This document shows positions 55,317 to 64,000 of a stretch of 64,000 nucleotides of DNA, one piece after another (position 1 is the stretch's first letter; every line of letters begins with the position of its first letter). The translations under genes and the position numbers were made by a program. The stretch comes from Methylohalomonas sp034521715 (GTDB lineage: Bacteria > Pseudomonadota > Gammaproteobacteria > Methylohalomonadales > Methylohalomonadaceae), in the NCBI GenBank assembly GCA_034521715.1, contig JAXHLY010000003.1, forward strand, positions 310,001 through 374,000, written 5' to 3'. Below the pieces are notes generated by a model. That model ran no database searches. It saw only the letters and a program-made list of their open reading frames with translations, and had not been told where the DNA came from.

Positions 55317-55407
55317 GTCCGCAAATGAACGCGAATTCACGCAAATATTTAATATAAATATTCTGACTTTATAAAAATCCGCGTTTATTTGCGTGCATTT
55401 GCGGACT
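55317..55407. repeat. GTCCGC/GCGGAC paired-terminus element, copy 4 (shortest)
   Basis: Left end GTCCGCAAATGAACGCGAAT (from 55317) and right end TTTATTTGCGTGCATTTGCG, then GACT, ending near 55407. Only about 30 bases separate the two termini, so this copy shows the element in its simplest form, essentially a long hairpin. It lies between the YafJ-like gene and fumC. Confidence 0.85.
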
Positions 55408-55445
55408 AATGAATTGATTGAGCTATAAGAATAGGGGGTTGGGAA

Positions 55446-56840
55446 ATGACAGAGAAGAAATTCCGAACAGAAAAAGACAGCATGGGCGAGGTACAGGTAC
55501 CAGTAGATGCGTTGTATGCCGCGCAAACCCAGCGAGCTGTAGAGAATTTTCCCATCAGCGGGCTGACCATGCCGCGAGCCATGATCCGCGCCCTCGGCCT
55601 GATTAAATCCGCTGCTGCGGCAGCCAATGCCCGGCTCGGGTTTATGGACAGTGATATGAGCGAGGCTATCCAGGCGGCGGCAAAGACAGTCGCCGACGGT
55701 CGGCACGACAGCCAGTTTCCGATTGATATTTTCCAGACAGGCTCGGGTACCAGTTCAAACATGAACGCCAACGAAGTGATCGCCCGCCTGGCCTCGGAAA
55801 AACTCGGGCGTACAGTTCATCCGAATGATCATGTGAACATGGGGCAGAGCAGTAATGACGTCATACCTACGGCGATCCATGTCAGCGGTTGTCTGCTGGC
55901 CCATGAAGCACTGATGCCATCTCTCAGTCATCTGGCCGATCGCATAGGCCGGCGCGCCGGGGAACTGGAAAATACAGTTACCACCGGCCGGACCCATCTC
56001 ATGGATGCCATGCCGGTAACGCTGGGACAGGAGCTGTCGGGCTGGGAGACCCAGATTCGTCATGGTGGCGAGCGCGTTCAGTCGGCCCTCGAACGGCTGC
56101 AGGCATTGCCACAGGGGGGCACTGCGGTTGGTACCGGTATCAATGCGCATCCGGATTTCGGCCATCTTGTTGCTGAGGAACTGGCCGTGCAGACGGGGAT
56201 TCCTTTTTGTCGCAAAGAGAATCTGTTTGAAGGTCTGAGCAGTCAGGACGCGGCCGTCGAGATGAGCGGTCAGCTGAAGACAATCGCCGTCAGCATGATG
56301 AAGATTGCCAACGATCTCCGCTGGATGAACAGCGGACCACTGGCAGGTCTGGCAGAGATTGCACTACCGAGTCTGCAGCCGGGTAGCAGTATTATGCCCG
56401 GCAAGGTCAATCCTGTAATACCCGAGGCTGTATGCATGGTCTGCACCCAGGTTATCGGCAATGACGCCACAATAACCGCCGGTGGCCAGTCGGGTAATTT
56501 CCAGCTTAACGTCATGTTGCCGGTTATTGCCTATAATCTGTGCCAGAGTCTGGAAATTCTGGCGAATGCCGCACGGGTGCTGGCGGATAGTGCAATCGAC
56601 GGTTTTACCGTTAACGAGGAACGCCTGCAGGCAGCCCTGGGGTTGAACCCGATTCTTGTTACCTCGCTGAATGCAGTAATTGGCTACGAGAAAGGCGCGA
56701 AGATTGCAAAAACGGCGTATGCTGAAAGACGTCCGGTCAAGGATGTCGCCAGGGAAATGACCGATTTATCAGAAGCCGAACTTGATCGTCTGCTGGACCC
56801 GGCAGAATTGGCCAAGGGTGGCATCGTCTCTTCTGACTAG
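55446..56840 (+). CDS. fumC: Fumarate hydratase, class II
   Basis: Iron-independent fumarase of the citric acid cycle, 464 residues. TGSGTSSNMNANEVIARLAS, GQSSNDVIPTAIHVSG and TTGRTHLMDAMPVTLGQELS are family segments, and the superfamily signature is GSSIMPGKVNPVIPEA near residue 318. The frame is intact. acnA of the same cycle lies three kilobases on, on the other strand. Confidence 0.96.
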   Translation: MTEKKFRTEKDSMGEVQVPVDALYAAQTQRAVENFPISGLTMPRAMIRALGLIKSAAAAANARLGFMDSDMSEAIQAAAKTVADGRHDSQFPIDIFQTGSGTSSNMNANEVIARLASEKLGRTVHPNDHVNMGQSSNDVIPTAIHVSGCLLAHEALMPSLSHLADRIGRRAGELENTVTTGRTHLMDAMPVTLGQELSGWETQIRHGGERVQSALERLQALPQGGTAVGTGINAHPDFGHLVAEELAVQTGIPFCRKENLFEGLSSQDAAVEMSGQLKTIAVSMMKIANDLRWMNSGPLAGLAEIALPSLQPGSSIMPGKVNPVIPEAVCMVCTQVIGNDATITAGGQSGNFQLNVMLPVIAYNLCQSLEILANAARVLADSAIDGFTVNEERLQAALGLNPILVTSLNAVIGYEKGAKIAKTAYAERRPVKDVAREMTDLSEAELDRLLDPAELAKGGIVSSD

Positions 56841-56881
56841 CTCGTTCCGGGTCCGGCTGCCCGGGTGCAAGGAGGTGAGTC

Positions 56882-57256
56882 GTGAAGACAGTCCTTTATG
56901 CCGATGACAATCTGGAGATCATCGAACTGGTGAAGGTGTTGATTGAACGTGCTGGCTATCAGCTTCTTACTGCCCGGGACGGCAATGAAGCCGTGCAGGT
57001 TTCATTGGAAGAGAATCCTGATTTGGTTCTGATGGACATCAATATGCCGGGAATGGATGGCTTGTCTGCTGTTCGACAGTTGCGTGATGATGGCTTTAAC
57101 AATCCGGTTATTATGTTGACCGCGTCTGAATCTGAAGAAGACCGCGAAAGTGCCATCGACGCCGGATCTGACGAATACGTTCTCAAAACCATCGATATGG
57201 GCGATGTGGAAATCGTTCTCAGCCGCTATCTGTCCGATGTCAGCGATTTCCTTTAA
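56882..57256 (+). CDS. Single-domain response regulator (CheY-like)
   Basis: A 124-residue receiver domain with no output part. The acidic pair is in YADDN (residues 6-10), the phospho-acceptor is Asp52 (LVLMDINMPGMDG), the Thr is in VIMLTASESEEDRE, and the Lys is in YVLKTIDMGDVE, where K-T replaces the usual K-P. The start is GTG at 56882 behind AAGGAGG. No kinase is next to it; the product may shuttle phosphate or bind a partner. The end overlaps the convergent nhaR by four bases. Confidence 0.9.
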   Translation: MKTVLYADDNLEIIELVKVLIERAGYQLLTARDGNEAVQVSLEENPDLVLMDINMPGMDGLSAVRQLRDDGFNNPVIMLTASESEEDRESAIDAGSDEYVLKTIDMGDVEIVLSRYLSDVSDFL

Positions 57257-58194
57257 ACTTCTTCGCTGACTTCCCTTCTGCTGATATCAATCCCTTTTTT
57301 AGTAAACAGCGAGTTACGGGCATTATTGTATATGGTGGTTGCCACCGGATCTTTCAGCCGCCGTTCCGGTGAGATCAAATAATACGATTCCTTGATGCTC
57401 GCAATATCAGCAACCGTCCCGACATTATAACGCCGGAGTATCTGTTTCTTGATAACTGTTGGCGCTACGAAAACGCCGGCACCGGATTCACCGATGTAAT
57501 GCTGCAGGCTGCTGGTATCAAATTCACCGTAGACATAAGGCGTGATCCCGGACTGTCGGAACCATTGTTCCATCGTGCGCCGCAGCGGCGAGTTCATTGT
57601 TGGTAACAATAATGGTGCGTTATCCAGGCAGGCGGGGAAGTTGTCCCGGTATTCTTTTGCAAGGTCTGCGGCAATGAAAAAGGTTATGCCACTGTCTCCC
57701 ATATGATGATTGTAAGCACGGATATTGCCGTTTGTATTGAATGGGCTGTGGGACAGGATAAAATCCAGGCGATGAATGGATAAATCCGCCAGCAGTTTAT
57801 CGATTCTCCCTGTACGACAGTTGATACTGACATTATCGAATTCAAAAATCGGCTGTACGATCCGGTATGTAATCAGGTCCGGAAGGACATCGACAATACC
57901 GATATTCAGTGACTGGTTTTTGATCTGTATGCCGCGTTTGAGGATATCGGTCAACTCGTCGCCGAGTCGAAAAATGTTGTCGGCATAATCGTAAACCAAG
58001 CGGCCGGTATCGGTTAGCGCCAGTTTGCGTCCATCGCGGGTAAATAGGCGGGCATCCAGGCGCACTTCAAACTCTCCCAGCTGGCCGCTGATCGTCTGGG
58101 GTGCCAGGTGCAGTATTTCCGCGGCCCTGGCGACCGTGCCCTCGCGTGCAACAATCCAGAAATAATACAGATGATTATAGTTGAGTGTTCGCAT
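57253..58194 (-). CDS. nhaR: LysR-family regulator NhaR
   Basis: A LysR-type activator of 313 residues. The opening NYNHLYYFWIVAREGTVARA is highly specific for NhaR. The helix-turn-helix continues with AEILHLAPQTISGQLGEFEV. In E. coli NhaR activates the Na+/H+ antiporter gene nhaA when Na+ is high. No nhaA is in the window, but mrpE and mrpF of another Na+/H+ antiporter lie five kilobases away. I start at the ATG at 58194; an ATG at 58209 in frame is possible. Confidence 0.93.
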   Translation of the reverse strand: MRTLNYNHLYYFWIVAREGTVARAAEILHLAPQTISGQLGEFEVRLDARLFTRDGRKLALTDTGRLVYDYADNIFRLGDELTDILKRGIQIKNQSLNIGIVDVLPDLITYRIVQPIFEFDNVSINCRTGRIDKLLADLSIHRLDFILSHSPFNTNGNIRAYNHHMGDSGITFFIAADLAKEYRDNFPACLDNAPLLLPTMNSPLRRTMEQWFRQSGITPYVYGEFDTSSLQHYIGESGAGVFVAPTVIKKQILRRYNVGTVADIASIKESYYLISPERRLKDPVATTIYNNARNSLFTKKGIDISRREVSEEV

Positions 58195-58209
58195 TGTCTG
58201 CGGGATCAT

Positions 58210-58507
58210 CCGGGATTTGGAGCCGGGCAGCCGGATAAGGACTGCGGCATTGAAAATGACAATAAAAGCTTCAATATTTGGGACTGTGCCGGCCTGACCG
58301 AGTTCAGACCGGGTCCAAACCGGTAGACGGGATACTCTGAAGCCTCAGGAGTCCGAGGGGGTGATGCGCAAGGCCGGCAGAAAAGGGCGGCAGTGGGTTT
58401 CTGCGGCGGTTTAACGGCCTGTGGCGCCGGGGGACAGCGGTTTCATGGCCGGGAGGCGGACCAGAGCTGGCCCGACTCCCGGAGCACGAATTGCCCGTAC
58501 TGATTAT
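58210..58507. other. Spacer between acnA and nhaR
   Basis: About 300 bases downstream of acnA and upstream of nhaR on the minus strand. I see an imperfect stem ACTCTGA-TCAGGAGT near 58334-58352 and no credible gene. The nhaR promoter is probably here; a TTGTCA box near 58261 (minus strand) is a weak candidate. Confidence 0.35.
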
Positions 58508-61255
<2,748 letters not shown>

Positions 61256-61558
61256 TAGCAGCTCCAGAATGTTGAATCAAATCGGGGCCTGGTTCACAGG
61301 CTTGTCTGGCCATCGGCTAGCCGATCCGCGGGGCGGTCATCAGGCGGGCCGCCATGCCGGCCGGGATATCCCCGCACCTGTGTGTGAAACAGCGCGTGTC
61401 CTGGCCGGCCGGACATGTCAATACGCTGCAAATCCCCGTTGAGGTGCGGCCTGGATTACAATCCGGCCGCCGATGCCCGGCGCGGGGCGCTTATTATGCT
61501 AGATTTGCCGACGCCGGGACAGGTTTGTCGGCGGTATTTCCCTCCATCCGGCAGTCGC
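61256..61558. other. Spacer between mnmA and acnA
   Basis: About 300 bases, GC-rich, with no credible gene. It should contain the acnA promoter (minus strand), but I could not find a well-spaced -35/-10 pair. Inverted words such as GGCCGGCCGGAC and TCGGCTAGCCGA are present. No iron-responsive operator was recognised. Confidence 0.3.
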
Positions 61559-62671
61559 TTACTGCCGGCCGCGTTCAATCGCCGTAATGCAGGCGCTGCC
61601 GAGGCATTCATCGTCGTTGTACAGGACTACATACTGTCCCGGGGTAATGGCCCGCTGCGGGGCATCGAATGTGACGCGGATACCCTCGGCATGCCCCGTC
61701 ACCGAGCACGGCTGGTCCGGCTGGCGGTAGCGGATCTTGGCCGTGCATTCCAGTGGCAGTCTGGGTACGTCGCCCGCAACCCAGTGGACCTCGGCCGCCA
61801 GCAGGGCCGGTGCGTAGAGCAGTGGATGGTTATGGCCCTGGCCGACGATCAGGACATTGTTTTCCGGATCCTTGTCGAGCACATACCATGGCGCTTCATC
61901 GGCGCCACGCACACCCCCTATGTTCAGGCCCTGGCGCTGACCGATGGTATAAAACATGACACCGTCGTGTTCACCGATGACCCGGCCGTCCGGCGTGTGT
62001 ATTTCACCGGGCCGTGGGCTCAGGTAGGCACCCAGGAAATCGCGGAACGGGCGTTCGCCGATGAAACAGATGCCGGTACTGTCCTTTTTATCATGCGTAA
62101 TGAAGCCGGCATCGGCGGCCAGCCGGCGGACCTCGGGCTTGGTCAGTTCGCCCAGCGGAAACAGGGTACGCGCCAGCTGTGGCTGGCCCAGGCGGCAGAG
62201 GAAATAGCTCTGGTCCTTGTTCAGGTCGACACCCTTGAGCAGGCGATAGCGGCCGCCACGCCGGTCGATGCGGGCATAGTGGCCGGTGGCCACGCGATCG
62301 GCACCCAGTTCAAGCACATGCTCGACAAAGGCATTGAATTTGATCGACTGGTTGCAGAGGACATCGGGGTTGGGTGTATTGCCGGCGGCATACTCGGCCA
62401 GAAAGCGAGTAAAGACCTCATCCCAGTAGGCCTTCGACAGATTGACCGTGTTCAGCGGGATGCCGAGCTGCTCGCAGACAGCCAGGGCATCGGCGACATC
62501 GGCCTCGGCGGCACAGTAACCGGGCCGGTCATCACCCTCCCAGTTTTTCATGAACAGGCCCTGCAGCCTGTGTCCCTGCTGCTGCAACAGCATAGCCGTC
62601 ACCGACGAGTCAACGCCACCCGACAGGGCAACAACGGTATCGTCATGGATCGCTTCGGCGGTGGTGACCAT
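61559..62671 (-). CDS. mnmA: tRNA 2-thiouridylase MnmA
   Basis: Adds sulfur to U34 of Lys, Glu and Gln tRNAs; 370 residues. The PP-loop is SGGVDSSV (residues 17-24), GLFMKNWEGDD follows, and the catalytic cysteines are in NPDVLCNQSIKFNAF (Cys106) and STGICFIGERPFRDFL (near 202). GYFL-type substrate contact reads KDQSYFLCRLGQPQL. The nudJ gene ends two bases before its start, as the E. coli mnmA-nudJ neighbourhood would suggest, though hflD and purB are not adjacent here. Confidence 0.96.
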   Translation of the reverse strand: MVTTAEAIHDDTVVALSGGVDSSVTAMLLQQQGHRLQGLFMKNWEGDDRPGYCAAEADVADALAVCEQLGIPLNTVNLSKAYWDEVFTRFLAEYAAGNTPNPDVLCNQSIKFNAFVEHVLELGADRVATGHYARIDRRGGRYRLLKGVDLNKDQSYFLCRLGQPQLARTLFPLGELTKPEVRRLAADAGFITHDKKDSTGICFIGERPFRDFLGAYLSPRPGEIHTPDGRVIGEHDGVMFYTIGQRQGLNIGGVRGADEAPWYVLDKDPENNVLIVGQGHNHPLLYAPALLAAEVHWVAGDVPRLPLECTAKIRYRQPDQPCSVTGHAEGIRVTFDAPQRAITPGQYVVLYNDDECLGSACITAIERGRQ

Positions 62672-62673
62672 CG

Positions 62674-63147
62674 TCAGGCAGTCAGGTTATCCATGTTGAT
62701 ATGGTGCAGCATTTCCAGGGAATAGCGGCGCCCGGCCAGGTAGTCGTCAATGCAACGTGTCACCATGTCGCTGCGCAGCCGCTCGCCCAGGGCGCCGGTT
62801 TCCTCGCGGTTCAGCCACAGCGTGCGAATGATGCCGTCATCCAGCACGGCATCACCGGCCGGGGCCCTGGCCGAGCCGGCAAAGGAGAAGCGCAGGTAAA
62901 CAATATCCACGCGCGGGTTGGGGTACAGGTAGACCCCGACCAGGGCCTGTGGTTCGAATTCGTGGCCGGTTTCCTCACGCACCTCGCGACGAACGGCGTC
63001 GAGCAGGGTTTCGCCGTATTCCAGGTGACCGGCCGGCTGGTTTACCAGCACGGCGCCGTCGGCCTCTTCCTCGACGAGCAGGAAATGGCCGTCGCGCTCG
63101 ACAATAGCGGCGACGGTGACATTGGGTTTCCATTGGTGGTCAGTCAT
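62674..63147 (-). CDS. nudJ: Nudix hydrolase, NudJ-like phosphatase
   Basis: A 157-residue Nudix protein. The Nudix box, GHLEYGETLLDAVRREVREE then TG, spans residues 40-62 with the catalytic glutamates in place. PNVTVAAIVERDGHFLLVEE and QPAGHLE are as in NudJ, which removes phosphate from thiamine pyrimidine pyrophosphate and nucleotides in E. coli. It lies directly upstream of mnmA and is divergent from mrpE. Confidence 0.9.
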   Translation of the reverse strand: MTDHQWKPNVTVAAIVERDGHFLLVEEEADGAVLVNQPAGHLEYGETLLDAVRREVREETGHEFEPQALVGVYLYPNPRVDIVYLRFSFAGSARAPAGDAVLDDGIIRTLWLNREETGALGERLRSDMVTRCIDDYLAGRRYSLEMLHHINMDNLTA

Positions 63148-63234
63148 GAATCTTGCGTCACTCCGTCTTGACTTGGCCGGGAATCACCCGGCAGGTATGA
63201 TTGAGCTAATAAACTGAATATTGTCACAAGATTG

Positions 63235-63717
63235 ATGCCCAAACGCACGCTTGTTCTCATTGGCTTTCTGGCCGGTCTCTGGCTCGTTCTCTCGGGTTAC
63301 CTGAAGGGACTGCTATTGCTGCTCGGCCTGGCCTCGATCGCGCTCGTGGTTATGGTCGCATCGCGTATGGATGTCGTTGATGATGAGGGGCATCCCTACC
63401 ATTTACACCCGTTCAAGGTGCTACGCTACTGGGGATGGCTGCTGGTCGAGATCGTCAAGGCAAACCTTGACGTCAGCAAACGTATTCTGTTGCCCTCTAT
63501 GCCGATAGGGCCCGTACTGCTCAGGGTACGTGCCAGCCAGCCCTCGGAACTGGGTCAGGTGATTTACGCCAATTCGATCACTCTGACGCCTGGCACGGTG
63601 TCGGTCGACATCAAGGATAATCATATCGAGGTACATGCCCTGACCCGGAAAACGGCACAAACACTGCGGTACGGTGAAATGGATCGACATGTAACAGCAC
63701 TGGAGCTGCGCAAATAA
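63235..63717 (+). CDS. mrpE: Multisubunit Na+/H+ antiporter subunit E
   Basis: A 160-residue MrpE/MnhE subunit. Two N-terminal membrane segments (residues 4-21 and 25-43) come first; the conserved WGWLLVEIVKANLDVSKRIL and VIYANSITLTPGTVSVDIKD follow, the latter being the best family mark. The ATG at 63235 is preferred to the TTG before it. Its stop overlaps the next start as TAATG. It starts an mrp operon, probably in the E-F-G order found in group 2 complexes. Confidence 0.92.
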   Translation: MPKRTLVLIGFLAGLWLVLSGYLKGLLLLLGLASIALVVMVASRMDVVDDEGHPYHLHPFKVLRYWGWLLVEIVKANLDVSKRILLPSMPIGPVLLRVRASQPSELGQVIYANSITLTPGTVSVDIKDNHIEVHALTRKTAQTLRYGEMDRHVTALELRK

Positions 63718-64000
63718 TGTTTATAACCGCCATGGCGTTTCTGCTGCTGGGTATGCTGTTGACGCTGATACGCGCACTGCTGGGCCCGACAGTTTATGAC
63801 CGTATTCTGGCGGTCAATGTCTTTGGTACGATTACAGTATTGTTTATTTCTGTACATGGTTTCTTGCAGGGTCGTCCCGAATTTCTTGACATAGCGCTTG
63901 TTTATGCATTAATCAATTTTATCGGCACTGTTGCCGTTTTGAAGTTTTTTGAGTATGGCGATATGGGCCGAGCCACCAGCGATGAACAGGGGGATATCTG
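63717..64000 (+). CDS. mrpF: Multisubunit Na+/H+ antiporter subunit F (3' end at window edge)
   Basis: The first 94 codons of an MrpF/MnhF subunit. Three membrane segments are seen (residues 3-19, 33-52 and 58-76). LLTLIRALLGPTVYDRILAV followed by NVFGT is the typical MrpF pattern. The last two bases, TG, could begin a stop codon, and family length (about 90 residues) suggests the gene ends right at the edge. It is coupled to mrpE by TAATG. Confidence 0.9.
   Translation, partial: MFITAMAFLLLGMLLTLIRALLGPTVYDRILAVNVFGTITVLFISVHGFLQGRPEFLDIALVYALINFIGTVAVLKFFEYGDMGRATSDEQGDI

Overview
The window looks like a chromosomal segment of a free-living gammaproteobacterium with moderately high GC. I infer a lineage outside the Enterobacterales, related at a distance to Pseudomonas, Chromatiales or Ectothiorhodospiraceae. 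The main support is gene order. The block mtaD/mtnA-gyrA-serC-pheA-hisC-tyrA-aroA-cmk-rpsA-ihfB-lapA-lapB-pyrF, the pair pyrC-rnt beside a 1-Cys peroxiredoxin, mfd-csiV, and glyA-nrdR-ribD-ribE-ribBA-ribH-nusB-thiL are all arrangements known from gammaproteobacteria. I cannot name a genus. I saw no rRNA, tRNA, phage, IS transposase or CRISPR array.

Layout. 1-8.0 kb (minus strand): one co-oriented run of a GNAT acetyltransferase, a DUF7931-like protein, a small secretin-domain protein, purL, an Smr-domain protein, and an RpfG/RpfC-type signalling pair (rpfC cut by the window edge). 8.0-8.5 kb: a gene-free composite of repeats. 8.5-12.5 kb (minus): roxA, purB, tas. 12.6-16.5 kb: small accessory genes (MarC, GFA, msrB, two unknown membrane proteins, DUF2905, peroxiredoxin). 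16.7-20.9 kb: pyrC, rnt, mtaD, mtnA. 21-31 kb (plus): gyrA, serC, pheA, hisC, tyrA, aroA and a methyltransferase. 31-41.3 kb (plus): a decayed higBA module, cmk, rpsA, ihfB, lapAB, pyrF, mfd, csiV. 41.4-43.6 kb (minus): methylthioinosine phosphorylase, hpt, a DUF815 ATPase. 43.8-53.1 kb (plus): nfeD-slipin, glyA, nrdR, riboflavin genes, nusB, thiL. 53.2-58.2 kb: thioesterase, DsrE-like lipoprotein, YafJ-like amidotransferase, fumC, single-domain response regulator, nhaR. 58.5-64 kb: acnA, mnmA, nudJ, then mrpE and mrpF of a Na+/H+ antiporter running off the right edge.

How the genes work together. Purine synthesis (purL, purB), pyrimidine synthesis (pyrC, pyrF), aromatic and serine/glycine synthesis (serC, pheA, tyrA, aroA, hisC, glyA) and riboflavin synthesis are well represented. 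mtaD, the MTI phosphorylase, mtnA and hpt together make a coherent methylthioadenosine salvage route through methylthioinosine and hypoxanthine, although they lie in three places.

Two caveats dominate. First, thirteen conserved genes need about eighteen single-base corrections to read through; I think these are mainly assembly or sequencing indels. Second, the spacers carry an unusual load of inverted and tandem repeats, including at least four copies of a paired-terminus element beginning GTCCGC and ending GCGGAC. Together with the GNAT/DUF7931/mini-secretin operon and an RpfG-like protein with altered metal ligands, these are the most interesting parts of an otherwise housekeeping region. 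I did not find a clear-cut new defence or biosynthetic system.
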